Shown here piece by piece: positions 47,851 through 60,234 of a DNA stretch of 64,000 bases (position 1 is the stretch's first letter; each line of letters opens with the position of its first letter). The stretch is from positions 151,577-215,576 of the forward strand of contig MNCI01001024.1 of NCBI GenBank assembly GCA_015680685.1, given 5' to 3'. This DNA is from Gnetum montanum. Lineage: Eukaryota > Streptophyta > Gnetopsida > Gnetales > Gnetaceae. The notes under the pieces were generated by a model. It saw only the letters and a list, made by a program, of their open reading frames with translations, was not told the origin of the DNA and made no database searches. Both the position numbers and the translations under genes were made by a program.

Positions 47851-50100
47851 GCAAAAAAGAAAGCAAAAAATTAACATGAAATAGAATAAGTTAGAAAGAT
47901 ATCCTAGGGCCCACTAGGCCCTAGAGGTATAGGACGTCAACACACACACTTAGTGCACCTAGTATCCATAAGGGAAAAGCATGTTTTAGCATTTTATTTT
48001 GCATGACTGCATGTCTGGCATTACATTTTACAAATTTATCAATTTAACACTAGCATTTTTCATCTTACAAGTTTAACACTTTTACATCAAAAATTTTAAA
48101 AAATTTTCTAACTCTAGACTATCTCTAGGAGCATAGTCCAAAAAATGTGAAAAATTTTCTAATTGCTAGCTACACTTCCCAATAAATTTGATAAAATTTC
48201 ATAAAATTTTTCAATTGTTGGCTACACAACTGAGGAGAGTAAACTCAAAATAAAATTCAAATTTTTTGCTAAGAAAGAACTAATTGTCTAAGCATAATGC
48301 ATCATGCACCCTACACTTCTTCCTAGCTTGAACCCCCTACCACTGTGGTTGTGTCCCTAGTAGCTATAACTGCATCACTAGGTATTCTCCTTGCACTACC
48401 ATACCCTATGCTCTACTACAGCCTCTACTGCATGCTCTATCTTATAGTTGGTGATGACTACCCAAACCCTTGTCCTTGTCATGCTCTAATCAGAAAAAAA
48501 ATTAGGGGACAACCCCTACCATGACCCATCTCTACTGCATGCCATCTTGGCTGCCACTCCTCACCCCTACTCCTACCCCACATTTAGCATAAGAAAAATG
48601 TTACAACTCTCAACCATGTTCCCCATCTTGTAAGTGGTGGCCCTAAGGTTGCAACCAAACCCCCATCCTTACCCCATGTAGAGGGCCAAAATGAAAAAGA
48701 ATTAGAGACTACAGTAGCACTCACTGCACCCATACCCTACAAGTGGTGACCCTAGGATGCTATCAAAAATCTAATCCCTTACCCTATGTGCCATTAGAAA
48801 GAAAAAACTTTTCATGAGCTCATGACCCTATTTTTTCCTATATGCACTCTGATCACCACTGCAACCATGGCCACTATAATACAAATCCCTTCCTCATCAC
48901 CCCACACGTTGATCACAAAAACCCTTGCCTTACGTGAACCTCAAGAAAAAAATTGAATGAAACTCTTCTAACATGAATGCACTTTCTTCACAGTCATAGT
49001 AGCCCTAGGTGGCCATGGTGATGGTGGCCCTTGCTAGCATAGGATTCTACGAAAAAAATCAAACCCCAAGCCCCAATGCCTAAGTGCTAGAAACCAAAAA
49101 ATGCAAAAAGAGAACACAAAGGGGGTGAGCATAGTCAGAGATACTTGGGGGTTAGTGGTTCCCTCTACTCCTCTATGCATGCCTATAGTAGATGTCCAAG
49201 GACTTACTCTCCCTCATCCACATTAGCTAGGTTGAGGTGCTAATGTCCACTTTGGTGCAAACTTCTAGCAACTACGTTCTTGTAATCATGCCATGCTTTG
49301 AAAAGTTTGGTTTTACCTTTGAAAATGACAAATTTATCAAGGGTAAAATGCACTTTTATATCCCTAGGGACCACTTAAATTTTTACCTACCTAGGGCTAT
49401 GCTAAACAGTGTCAAGCATAGGCAAGTGTGAGCATGGTTACTAGAGTTAGAAAATTTTTTGATTTTTTTGGCAATCTTTGGACTTAGAAAAATTTTGAAT
49501 TTTTCTTGTCACTCGATGGGAACCTAAGCCTATTTTGGTTTCTTGACATGCCAAACCTCACTCTAATGATGCATTTAGTGCATATCACTATCTACTATGA
49601 TGTTAAAATGGCATCTGATCATCTGCTATGAAGTTAAACTAACATCTGACAATTTTCCAAGGCCTTAAACTAGCACATCATAATCTGCTAAGACCTTAAA
49701 ATAGCAACCCCATGGCCTACAAAGGCCTAAAACTAGCTCACACATCCTTTGCCTTTACAATCACATCTACATACTTGGGAAAAATTTTATCTCATTTATT
49801 TCTTTAACTATGCATGTTGCTCTCCTTAAGTCAAGTGTTACTTGACATTTTCTTGGTTGTTTTTGCAATATTATTGTAGAATTTACAACATGTCTAAGTA
49901 CGACCATCTCTATGCATCACTAGCCCTCACTAGGCTAGACAATGATCTCACATAATGTATTGATCTATAGTGCCTAGACCTTGAGCCCATATCCTATGAT
50001 GAATACATAACGTCTATAGGAGCACCCCTAAACTAGCCAAACCATCTCTAGTTAGGTCTGTAAACCTAGAGGTAGGTGACATAACCGAGGATCCCCTTAT
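47851..50100 (+). other. spacer before reverse transcriptase
   Basis: Mostly non-coding. 48,300-49,100 is C-rich, with recurring CACTACCATACCC and CCTAGGTGGCC-like words. 49,590-49,745 repeats the GGCCTTAAACTAGC array. In Ogre elements an intron lies between protease and reverse transcriptase, and this stretch sits at that position; splice sites cannot be confirmed. Confidence 0.4.
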
Positions 50101-51060
50101 TGAAGTCCCTATAGCAACATCTAATGGCAAGGAAAAAACATTAATACTTGGTTCTCTGTTAGAGCCTCAACATGCCTAAAGCATTGCAAGAGTACTCAAT
50201 GAAAACATCAAGGCATTTGCATGGTCTTATGAAGACATGCCAAGCCTAGATCCTTGTGTAGTGCAACATAACATAATCCTTGATCCTAGTATAAAACCAA
50301 TGAAAAAAAAGGCTCACAAGGTTAGTACTAAGGTGGCATTGGTAGTCCACAATGAAATCACTAAGCTCTAAAAAGGTTGGTTTCATCTTAGCAGTTGACT
50401 ATGTAGACTGGGTCTCCAACATCATGGTTGTACCCAAGAAAAATGAAAGGATATGCATTTTCATAGACTTCTAGGACCTAAACAAGGTAATCATTAAAGA
50501 TAATTTTCTATTGTATAGTATTAATTAATGGATCAATACTACGGCTAGTCATGCCTTTTTTTCCTTCATGGATTGGTTCTCAAGGTAGAACCAAATTTGG
50601 ATCAAGCTAGAGAACCAACTCAACACTACCTGCATGACCCCTTGGGATACCTTTTGCTACACCATGATGCCCTTTGGGCTTAAGAACAGAAAATCAACCT
50701 ATCAATGAGCCATGATGTACATCTTTAGTGATTATTTTTTAGGTCTACTTAATAATTACATTGATGATATAGTGGTTAAATTCAAGTCATCACACAACCA
50801 TGTAGGTGACCTAGGCCTTGTGCTCAAATGTTGCCTCAAACACAAACCTAGGCTAAATCCTAAGAAATTTGTCTTTGGTGTTAAGATGAACCACATGCTA
50901 GGTTTTGTAGTATTTGAAGTAGGCATACGTGTAGATCTAGATAAGGTCAAGGCCATTGTCAACTTAGAACCACTAGCTAACCTTAAGAAGCTACAAGGGC
51001 TACAAGGTAGATTGCAATTCATACACCAATTTATAGCATGATTGACCAACAATTTGTAGT
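50101..51060 (+). pseudogene. Tat reverse transcriptase remnant
   Basis: Copies element RNA into DNA. The + strand shows the pre-RT block NIKAFAWSYEDMPSLDPCVV then QHNIILDPSIKP, as in Tat/Athila. Then come WVSNIMVVPKKNER, ICIFIDF-stop-DLNK, KDNFLL, MTPWDTFCYTMMPFGLKN and NYIDDIVVKF, with the YIDD active site intact at 50,757-50,768. LNPKKFVFGVKMNHMLGFVV and LKKLQGLQGRLQFIHQFIA follow. Frameshifts near 50,390 and several TAG stops at Gln codons inactivate it. Confidence 0.9.
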
Positions 51061-51530
51061 CTATGTAACACTTGCTCAAAAAAGGAGTCCACTTTGAGTG
51101 GACAACTCAATGCCAAAAGGCATTTGAAAACCTTAAATAGGAGCTGGCTCAACTTCCAATGATCTACTCTTTGGAAGGAGATTAACCATGTTACATCTAC
51201 CTTATTGCCTAAAATATATCCATTGTTTCTTTACTTTACCAAAAGTAAGATGATGGCATTGAGGTCCCGGTATACTACCTAAGACATGCATTAGTTTCCT
51301 ATGAAGTAAAGTATAATGATGTGAAAAAGAATTTTCTTGCCTTAGTCTTCGCACTCAAGAAGTGGAGGCATTATCTTTTCTGTAGCCAAGTCAACATCAT
51401 TTGCAAGAGTAATGTACTCTAAGTAATCACAATGAACATCTATGAGAGTAGTCGCATTACATGTTGGAAAGTAATAACTATGGAGTTTGACTTGCATTAC
51501 AGTACACAAGCATCAACTAAAAGTCAATAA
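51061..51530 (+). pseudogene. Tat RNase H remnant
   Basis: The block HFEWTTQCQKAFENLK then QLPMIYSLEGD, followed by VPVYYLRHALVSYEVKYNDV and LALVFALKKWRHYLFCSQVN, is the gypsy RNase H/connection domain. The catalytic Asp of the first strand falls in the degraded segment before YIYLIA. It directly follows reverse transcriptase. Confidence 0.8.
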
Positions 51531-51599
51531 ATAGCTACACAACATACAACTTCCCCAATTAACAATCAAGCAACAATAGATTCAAAATTTTTGGATGAG

Positions 51600-52030
51600 C
51601 ATGTCACTACATAAGTTAAGTGCTTGATAACTTTAAGGCACTATTACACTTCAATGATGCTTCAAACTCTCAAAGGGGTAGTGCCATTACAATAATCACA
51701 TTCCCCTCTAGGGAGATCCAACCCTTCACATATTGTTTTGCATTCCCATGCTCTAACAACATGGCTAAGTATGAGGGCCTCCTCTAAGGCATTTTAGTAG
51801 CTTGCGACCTAGGAATAAAAAACCTAGTAGTCCAAGATGACTTGTAACTATTTGTCAACCAATTTACATAGGTTTATTCTTGTAAATCCCAACACTTGAA
51901 ACCTTACTATGACTTGGCAAAGTACTCTCTCAAGTAATTTGCAACTATTGATGTTCAACATATCCCTCACAACGAAAAATTCATCGTCAATGCCTTAGTG
52001 ATGTTAGCCTTAAGCATTGCACTTGATATG
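51600..52030 (+). pseudogene. Tat second (archaeal-type) RNase H remnant
   Basis: A second RNase H domain sits between gypsy RNase H and integrase: YFNDASNSQRGSAITIITF (first catalytic block, Asp kept), CSNNMAKYEGLL (the NN.AEYEAL block with Glu changed to Lys), ACDLGIKNLVVQDDL (second Asp), LFVNQFT, YYDLAKYSLK and VQHIPHNEKFIVNALVMLAL. This extra domain is known from the Tat lineage of Ty3/gypsy and is the main reason for the lineage call. Confidence 0.85.
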
Positions 52031-52439
52031 TTTAATGCATTTTTCCACCTTCATGATGGATTGCACTATGACTATCACATAAACAACCAACATTGCATCC
52101 ATAGCCATAGTTAGCACAACCCATGCACTAGAGTGGTACAATGAAATTAAGATGTACATTATACAGGGTGAACCTCCACAACACCTAACCACTACCCAAA
52201 AGCATGTAGTGTGAAAGTGGTTGTGGTAGTAAGTCATCGTGGGTGAGAGCACCTTATGCCACAGATCCTACAATGGCATACTATTGACCTATGTTACCAA
52301 TAGCAAAGCATAGAAGATCATTGACCAAGTCCATGAGGGACTCTAGCAAGGCCACATAGCACCTAGGACAATGGTAGTGAAGATAAAATACTTAGGCTAC
52401 TATTGGCCTTATATGGAGCATGATTGTGTCTCTAAGGTC

Positions 52440-53380
52440 AAGACATGTGAGACATGTTAACGACATGGTAACTTAATGCACATGCCACCTACTGAGCTAT
52501 ACACAACATAGATCATGTGGTCATTCCAATGTTGGGGATTGGATATCATAGGGCCTATAACACCTACATCCTCCATAGGGCATAGTTTCATCATAACTGC
52601 CATCAAGTATTTTACAAAGTGGGTTGAGGACATTCCCCTTAGGAAGACTACATCACAACAAGTTTGCAAATTCATCCTCGACAACATAGTATACCATTTC
52701 AATTTACCCATAACCATAGTCACAGATAAGGAGCCATAGTTTAGTAGTGCTAAGACCAAAGCCTTTTGCAAGTGCTTCAGGATCAAACATTCATTCTTAT
52801 CATCTTACTACCTATAGGAAAATGGCCAAGTAGAGGCCACCAACAAATTCATCATTGAAGTTTTAATGAAGATGCTCAACTATAGCAAATGGTAATGGCA
52901 TGAGAAACTGACCTATAAACTCAAGGCCTACTATAGAACACAAAGAACTATAACACATAAGATGCCATATAGTTTAGCTTATGTATCTAAAGCCATCTTG
53001 CCTCTTGAACTTCAGGTTCCATCACTCCATGTAATTCTCTCAAGCTTCATCAATGAGGCTCAAAATGATGAGTTGAGAACCATGGATTTTAACTCTATAT
53101 AGGAAGAGTGCATGTTGACACTTTCTCACATTAGGTGGTACTAACAAATGCAATAGCAAAAGCATCATCTCAATCAACATCAATGCTTGATCAAGAAAGG
53201 GAACCTAGTCCTCAAGGCTATTTTTGAACCTATGGATAAATTCTTAGCCAACTTGGAAGGGCCTTTCTTGGTCACTAAGGCCTATGAAAATAGAGCATTC
53301 AATCTTGTTAACCATGATGGCAATGAATTTGCCAATTTGGTGAATCACTTGTATCTGAAGCCATACTACACCTAGTATGT
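52440..53380 (+). pseudogene. Tat integrase remnant
   Basis: The catalytic core is readable. WGLDIIGPI at ~52,535 holds the first Asp and FIITAIKYFTKWVEDIPLRK follows. ITIVTDKEP at ~52,715 holds the second Asp; the family has TDNG. FLSSYYL-stop-ENGQVEATNK at ~52,800-52,845 holds the catalytic Glu. Thus all three acidic residues survive, although a stop lies between them. Downstream are HKMPYSLAYVSKAILPLELQ, matching Tat wording, and the C-terminal FLVTKAYENRAFNLVNHDGN domain ending YLKPYYT at ~53,370. Confidence 0.9.
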
Positions 53381-53412
53381 AGCACCTCATCAATGCAAAG
53401 CAAGGTAAGCCA

Positions 53413-53660
53413 TAGTCCACTAAAACTATAAACTAGCATAGATAGTCCACTATGACTATGAATTGGCATAGATAGTCTTCTATGACTATAAACTAGCATA
53501 GATAGTCTGCTATGACTATAAACTAGCACAGATAGTCCATTATGACTATAAACTAGGATAGATAGTCTACTATGACTATAAAATGGCATAGATAGTCTTC
53601 TATGACTATAAACTAGTACAACTAGTCCATTATGACTATAAACTTGCACAAACTATCCCT
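53413..53660. repeat. 30-bp minisatellite, eight to nine units
   Basis: TAGTCC/TAGTCT recurs at 53,413, 53,443, 53,473, 53,503, 53,533, 53,563, 53,593, 53,623 and 53,653, exactly 30 bp apart. The unit contains ACTATGACTATAAACTAGCA. On the minus strand it encodes a ten-residue repeat (VYSHSRLSML), an effect of the period. It lies just after integrase, in the 3' UTR, where Tat/Ogre elements are known to carry tandem repeats. Confidence 0.95.
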
Positions 53661-55325
53661 GGCCTATGACGCTAAACTTGGCACCCACAACATTCATCCA
53701 CCATGATGCTTAAACTAGCACAGCTTATCTTTGGGCCATGATGTTAAACTAACACAGTAGCACATTTGCTACAACATTAAAATAATTCCTAGTAGTTTTT
53801 TAGGAATATAAACTAGCACATCATGGTTTTATAGCAGCCTAAATTAGGTTTTTAGTTCAACACACATAGTTCTAAAGACAAGCAAGCGACAATACTTCTA
53901 ACTACACACCATCAAGCATTTTGTTGATCCTCCAAAAATGCCCTTGGGCATTTTCCTAACCTTTTGAAGCTCTTTCCATGATCATCAATGCTACCAGCCC
54001 TAGGCTACACCAACAACATTATCAGCCTTAGGTATTTCATTATTCCTTAAAGCTCCTATCGTTGGCACAACCTGTTGGAGTACTAGTAGTACTATGGCCT
54101 AGTCATTTTGCTACCATTCTCTAGCCCTCACCATTGTTTGGGCTTGGAAGTATTCATAGCATACTACCTATCCTTGGTATGGAGTCTTAAGCACCTACAT
54201 CACCATCACCCTTGGCCATTTTACTATCCTCTTAGGATGCTCAACAGTAGTATGGTTGCTAGAGCCTTTGTAGCCTTCTCGCTTTGGCACCTACACTGGT
54301 TCTCCAAGCTCTTGTAACTAGTCTAGCACTCGTAGCACTTGTAGCACCCTTGCATCTAGTAGTTTACTTAGATCTCATGTTATGTGATTGTCTTCTTTTT
54401 TTCTCTTCATTTTTTTTTGTAGGATGAAGCCCTATAGGTAGTCATGTAGAGATGCATCTCATTACAGTAGTAAGTTACCACATTGCTTCGATGTGCATCA
54501 TCAAACTAGCTAAGCTACTCAATAGTGCACACCCCTATTTACCCCACTATAGCCTACATGAATTTTCCCCTTTTACCTTGCATTTCCCTCCATTCCACTA
54601 CATCATCAAGCTTGCAACCCTTCCGATGTGCATGGCACTGTTTAAGTCTACCATATTACCCATAGTGGATGTAACTCAACTCACCCCATGAGGAGCCTCT
54701 ATCAGCTAATTAAATCCCAAGTAGATATAACACAACTCATCATGGAGAGAAAAAACCTATCCTATAGATGTGACATGATTTTACTAAAGCAAAGCTAATT
54801 AGGTGGCACATAGTCCACTTGACAAAAAACATACTGTAGCTAGCATCTCACAATGTGCAAAACCCAAAGTAGATTCACCTTGTAGGTAAAAAAAGGTAAA
54901 AGAATAGGGCAAAACATGTTCCTAATCATTTTGCAAAGTTGTAATTTCATAACTAGTCCAACCCTAAATCCACATCAACCTTCTCATAAGCACTTTGATA
55001 AGAGGTCATAGTTTTAGGGGCAAGCCATTTATGTTCTATGGGTGTTGACTTTCTCACAAGCATTTCAATGAGAGGTAATCATTTTGGCAATAAGCCATCC
55101 TTGGTGCCACATCTTGCAATTTCATACTATTTTCATTTCATTCCTTTATTATCCTTCATCACATTCCCTACATCCTATACCTCTAGCATATAATCATCCT
55201 TAGCACTCTTAATCATGGTGAAGCCACATTTGATCAGGCATTGATAACTGATGTTGGTGTTAGGTTTGCTATGGTGTTCTGCATTCTTTGTTGATGTCTT
55301 TTGGGTTACTCCTCTAGACATCAAC
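53661..55325 (+). other. Tat 3' UTR, no gene
   Basis: Non-coding, with C-rich stretches such as 54,000-54,350 and remnants of the TAAACTAGCACA phrase to ~53,820. Confidence 0.5.
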
Positions 55326-55338
55326 AATGAGGGGCCAA
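55326..55338 (+). promoter_or_regulatory. polypurine tract of the Tat element
   Basis: AATGAGGGGCCAA immediately before the 3' LTR start TGAAAC; purine-rich in its core. Confidence 0.55.
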
Positions 55339-56995
55339 TGAAACACCACCAAATTTCAGCCCTAGAGTCTCAACTGCAAAGTGGAAGTCTTGACTACACT
55401 CCCACTACTAGGACTATGCTCCAGAGCATAGTCAATGTAGTTGACATAGACAACCTAGATTTGCAAAATTTTCTAAGTTTCAATAGTAGCTACAAATTTT
55501 TCTAAGTGTCTTGACTACACTCACCCTACCAAGACTATTCTCTAGAGTGTAGTTAGCCTTGGAAAGGCTAGTTTTGCAAATTTTCTTGAGCAGTAAGCTA
55601 GAGGCTACTTAGCATGGTTGGCATGGAAGAAATAGTTTGGCAAAAGTTCTAACTTTCAACACTACACTTCCTACTACACTCTAGAGCATAGTTAGTGTAG
55701 TCATCACTAAGAACATAAACTTTGTAGGATTTTTCTAAGTGTTTGTTCTATGCTCTTCTTGTCGAGACTATGCTTCAGATCATAGCTAGCATAATCTACA
55801 TTGAACCTTACTTTTTATTGAATTTTCCTAACTCCCTAGACTATGCTCTAGAGTGTAGTTAGCATAGCCATGTAGGATTGCCTTTAGAAGCCTTCAAAAC
55901 CCAACACCAACTAGCATCTCAAATCCAACATTCCCTTGGGAAGCAATATCAGCAATTTGCATTGCATTTGCATCCCCCATTTACCCCAAAATTGTACCTA
56001 TGCTCAACACCACTCAGAAGAGTGAGCAACATAGTCCCAAAGCGTAGTCTTAAAATTGCACCATTTTGAATTATTTTCAAATACTTTGTAGTTTGTTTGG
56101 AACTTCACATGTAGTCTTGGAAATGTAGTCATAGTATGGTAGTCTCACAAGGTCCATTGGAGCATACTAGTAGAACACCATTTGTTTAGGTGGGAGCATA
56201 GTCGGGGCTAGTGTAGTCCCAACTACCCCTCTACCATGTGGCACCTAATCCACAACTCATGCTAACCCTAGGCCTATAAATGCCCTAGTGCTTTGTGTTT
56301 TAAGGGTTGGAATTTTGGCATTCCTATTGGCATTTGAAGTAATGAATTGGCATTCTAGCATTTGGCAAATTCAGAGCGCACTTAGCATTTTCGAGTAGAC
56401 ATCATTAGACATCAACACAGTAGTGTTGTACACCTCCTAGCATACCATTCACCACCATAGCTTTCAAGACACCATGGTAACCAACATGGCAATTTCAAAC
56501 TCCATGATGGACATTAGTTCTTTGTATCTAGACACCATGAGACTATGACTATGCTTGCCTATTATGCCTGTTGTAAACCATGTACCTCTTAAACTTTCCT
56601 TTACAATTAACTACACTCCTCCCATTTTGGATGGATCTACATTCTCTCCTACTCATATTCTATGATTTTTTTACATTTTCTTCTACATTTTAACATTCTA
56701 CACACATCTTTCATTATTCTTCACACACATTCGCACATTTGCATCTTCGTTTTTGTGCTTAAAACTATCACTACGCTCACTCCCATGAGCACCATAGACA
56801 TCAAAAATATTGTGTAAAACCTCTTAACATTTCATTTTTTTGTAACACCCATAAGTCCCAGTTTGATCAATAAGACCATTCTAGGCACCCCACCTCCATT
56901 TTTCATCAAGCCCTCATGTGGAAACAAGATCAAGACAATGTGATTGTGGAGATCTCAATGTCTCATTGCATCCTCTGATGTTTTTAGTTGCTACA
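55339..56995 (+). repeat. 3' LTR of the Tat element
   Basis: Starts TGAAACACCACC and ends TTAGTTGCTACA. It aligns with 37,700-39,383 throughout, including the palindrome series and the TATA block at 56,275. Confidence 0.9.
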
Positions 56996-57000
56996 TAAAC

Positions 57001-57811
57001 TACCTTCTACACTATCACAAACTAACTTTTTTGCTGCCACAAACTTCCTCCCATGCTACCATAAATCGCCTCCTATGCTACCACAAATTTGCTCCCATGC
57101 TATCATAAACTACCTTGTGCATTGCCACAAACTACTTCTTGTGCCATCATAAACTAATAAACTACCTCCTGCATTTCCAAAAATTGCCTCTCTAGATGTT
57201 GCTAGAAATCACATCTCCAAACACATAGAAGTTTCGTAGACCCGATCAAGGGGTTTTGTAGACCTTGAGATGGGTTGCACAAGCCCAAAGGAGGGCCACA
57301 AAGGCCTAAAGGAGGATCATGTAGGGCCCAAAAAGGGATTGTGTGAGCCCTTAAAAGCGTAATGTAGGTCCATGAAAGGGTTGCATAGCCCTAAAACTAC
57401 CTTATGTGCCACCACTTTGCACTCTCCCACCCATCGCTCTACTCTATGTGTTTGCAACCAACACTACTTTCACTGCCCTTGTTACTACTACTGGTGCAAC
57501 TACTCCTCCCCCATGGCTGCCCATCATCAAGAGTAGGTCTTCAATGCATGTTGCCATCTACTGTCCTAGCCACAAATCTACTCTTAATGTCACCCAACAA
57601 CCATCCAAGCCATTGTTGGTGCACCACTATGGCCATTGCTACCTTCAACATGAAATGGAAAAATTTTTGTTACCTAATAGGAAATTTTGAATTGCTCATT
57701 AATTGATGAAAAAATTGAAATTTTTGTCAATTAATGGAAAATTCAAAATTCCATCATCAAACAATGAATTTTACAAAAATACATGCAAAAATAGTTTCCA
57801 AAATTAGAATT
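57001..57811 (+). other. GC-richer repeat zone of copy 3
   Basis: 57,001-57,190 repeats CTACCACAAACTACCTCC-like units of about 22-23 bp. 57,240-57,400 repeats GGGTTGCACAAGCCC-like units. 57,400-57,660 is C-rich with chance ORFs. It corresponds to 16,856-17,984 in copy 1 and 27,560-27,980 in copy 2. Confidence 0.6.
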
Positions 57812-57915
57812 TGGTGTGCTAGTAGCACCAGAGACAAAAATTCCACAATTAAGTGTGCTTAAGGTCAAGTAGAACTAGGATGGGTGATCTCTTGGGAAGT
57901 CTCATTTTTTGCACC
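57812..57915 (+). repeat. 5S-rRNA-derived segment, copy 3 (near full length)
   Basis: Reads TGGTGTGCTAGTAGCACCAG near the 5' end, then CAATTAAGTGTGCTTAAGG (A box), AGTAGAACTAGGATGGGTGA (intermediate element into C box) and CTTGGGAAGTCTC. It ends TTTTTTGCACC. This follows plant 5S rRNA over about 104 of 120 nt, so both internal RNA polymerase III promoter boxes are represented. Substitutions and loss of pairing rule out a working 5S gene. It is the best preserved of the three copies. Confidence 0.8.
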
Positions 57916-58688
57916 AAAGTTTTTTAGACTCCATAAGCTATAGCTTTTGGTTTTTGAAGCCTATTTCAGAAAATGAAGAGTCATTTCTTATAGTTTTCAA
58001 CCTTCCAAACACAATGGTGAAGTCAAATCTATCCTACGAAATCTTGAAAATTAGTTTTTACTGCTTGCCCAATATAGTGCCTCAAGATCCTCAAAAGTGT
58101 AATTTTCACATAACTCGAGCATATGATGTCCATTTTCAACATATGAATAGTCCTTTCTCAACATTTTTCACCATTCTAAACTCAATGGTAAGGTCATATT
58201 TATGATCTGGGCACCCAAAAATTCAATGGTATCATAAACATGACCTTTTAGGCTTTACGATTTAATGCATAACCTTTACAGATAGTCTTAAGATTACTAT
58301 GACATGTCATTAATTACACTACTAGAGTCAGTGTCCTTAAGTGGGGTAGAGAGTTCATTAACAATTAGATAATATATCATATGATGTCTTTAAATATTAC
58401 TATAATTAGCTAAGGTAATTATAAAATTAGATAATGTAGTTAAATTAGTTGGAGAATCAATTATTGTATTAGTATCAGTTGATTATTAGTTAATGAATCA
58501 GTTGATGTATTAGTTGGAGAATTAATTGAAGAAATAGAAAAATCTTCAACCATCAAGAAAAGGGTATATTAATCCATCTTGCAATCAAAACACAGAGCAA
58601 AAATAACATGGAGACTCAAAATCTCATTTCAATAAGAAGTATGACACTCATGAAGAGAAATGATCCAGACATGAATCCAAGAGTAGGA

Positions 58689-59790
58689 ATGAAAGTTACA
58701 ACATACAATGTGCTTGCAAGATCCCTAGTGAGTGAGAAACAACATCTACTATGTCCATCATGGGCCTTGGATTGACATGAATATTGATATCCATGCATCA
58801 TAGTAGAATTAGAAGATTTTCATGCTGATGTCTTGTGCATACAAGAATTTTTTCCATGGGAATTTATATAGCAAGTGTAAAAAAAAACTTGGAAAAAATG
58901 GGATACATAGGTATTTATAAGCAAAAATGTTCTTATCAGAGTTCTTCTTTTGAGCCATATAGATTAGCATATTGCAAAAATCACAACATGGATGGTTGTA
59001 TGATCTTTTATAAAGAAGCCAAATTTGAATTGGTATAAAGATTTGAATGGAGTTTAGAAAATATGATTTTTTAAATTCCAGAACTTCAAGAGATGGACAA
59101 GAAGGAACAGTTAAGATTTTGGAAAAATCACATAGCCCTAGCTGTGATTCTAAAAGTTCATCTATCATGAAAATGTGTATGCATGGTTAACTCACATTTG
59201 ATTATCAAACCAATATGTTTAGATGTTAGACTATGTCAAGGAGCACATTTGATTAAGAAAATAGAAAAAAGTTTGAAGAATAAGTTATCACTAAGTTATA
59301 CTGATCCAATTCCATTTATTCTTTGTGGAGAATTCAATGCAAAAGTTGGAAGTAGTGTCTATCAATTCTTAAAATATGGATCTGTTTCAAAAGATGACCC
59401 TAACTTGAAGAAGATGTTTTCATAAATTAAGCATGCAATTCCATTGAGCAGTGCATATTCTACTTATTTTGAATCTTCAGTAGATAAATTAGATTCTAGA
59501 ATTGAAGAACAGATGAAATTGATGAATAACACTCATCAAGAACCACAATTTACCAATTACTCTACTATGATTAATGAGGATGGATCAACAACATTATTCA
59601 TTGAGAATTTAGATTATATTTTGTATGATGTCCTATTTTTTCAAGCTACCAAGTTACTAGAGTTGATTTCTAAAAAAGGAAGTTGAGAAGAATTAAGATC
59701 AAGCCTTGCCATCTTGAACAAGAACATCTGATTACATATCACTAATGGTAGAATTACAATTGCTTCCATCAACTCATAAGGTTGATCTAG
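58689..59790 (+). pseudogene. captured CCR4-type deadenylase nuclease domain, copy 3
   Basis: Best-preserved copy of the EEP nuclease domain. In order: MKVTTYNVLARS, HLLCPSWALD then HEY (the family's CPTWAL..Y..R strand), FHADVLCIQEFF with the catalytic Glu, LEKMGYIGIYKQK, HNMDGCMIFYKEAKFELV and CVCMVNSHLI. Then VRLCQGAHLIKKIEKSLKN, PFILCGEFNAKVGSSVY (GDFN with Asp changed to Glu), SSAYSTYFESS and EPQFTNYSTMINEDG. Last come FIENLDYILYDVLFFQATKL, LLELIS, QALPS and TSDYISLMVELQLL, where the catalytic His of SDH is Tyr. About 367 codons with no intron. Stops and a frameshift near 59,690 break it. The match is to CCR4 itself more than to other EEP enzymes, from the CPTWAL, EPLFTN and LDYIFY wording. 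Confidence 0.88.
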
Positions 59791-60234
59791 ATCAAAAAGT
59801 ATCTCACTCTTACTTTTATTTGATTAATCTTATTATTGTATTAATTCTTCAATTTATATTTCAATTAGATAAGTAAAATATATATGATAATAAAAATTAG
59901 GGTTAAAGAATCTACCCTACCTTCACTTGGGTAATTAGATCCAAGTTGCACTTTGTGTGACCTTGGTTAGGACTGATGATTGGTAGTTGATAAATATTTA
60001 ATTCACCTTTTTTCATTATCTTAGAAAATGAAGTAAGTATCAAGAAAGTAATATTTAATTTTTCATATATTTTTCTCATATATACTTAGTTTACAGAATA
60101 AGAAAAAAAAACTTCAAGTTCAATCAAGAAATCAAATTTTTGGAGCATAGAATCATGAAAGAAAGCATTGGAGATGGAAAAAGATAGAGAACATGGACTC
60201 ATTCAAGGATGAATGAAACCTAAGTATGGTAGAT

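Larger units (their letters stand above)
37700..56995 (+). mobile_element. 19.3-kb Tat/Ogre-like Ty3/gypsy element
   Basis: Flanked by TAAAC duplications (37,695-37,699 and 56,996-57,000). LTRs are 1,684 and 1,657 bp and the internal region is ~16 kb. Internal order is PBS-like site, gag, protease, a 6.5-kb spacer with an antisense coding-like region, reverse transcriptase, RNase H, a second archaeal-type RNase H, integrase, a 30-bp minisatellite and PPT. The second RNase H before integrase and the great length are hallmarks of the Tat lineage. All ORFs are broken. Over one hand-compared ~165-bp LTR stretch (38,620 vs 56,225) I count about 19 differences, so the insertion is old. Confidence 0.9.

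Noticed and set aside
53413-53660. CRISPR-like regular 30-bp repeats
   Set aside because: Units are directly adjacent with no unique spacers, inside a plant retroelement; it is a minisatellite.
57812-57915. Functional 5S rRNA gene or Cassandra TRIM LTR
   Set aside because: Too many substitutions for a gene, and it lies in the internal region of a ~5.4-6-kb element, not in a short LTR.
58689-59790. A working host CCR4 gene
   Set aside because: Stops, a frameshift, a lost catalytic His and flanking LTRs in all copies; no leucine-rich repeat part and no introns.
58689-59790. EEP domain from a LINE ORF2 endonuclease
   Set aside because: Wording (CPSWAL, VNSHLI, EPQFTNYS, LDYI, ALPS...SDY) follows CCR4, and no LINE reverse transcriptase follows; the only LINE remnant is at 34,430-34,860.
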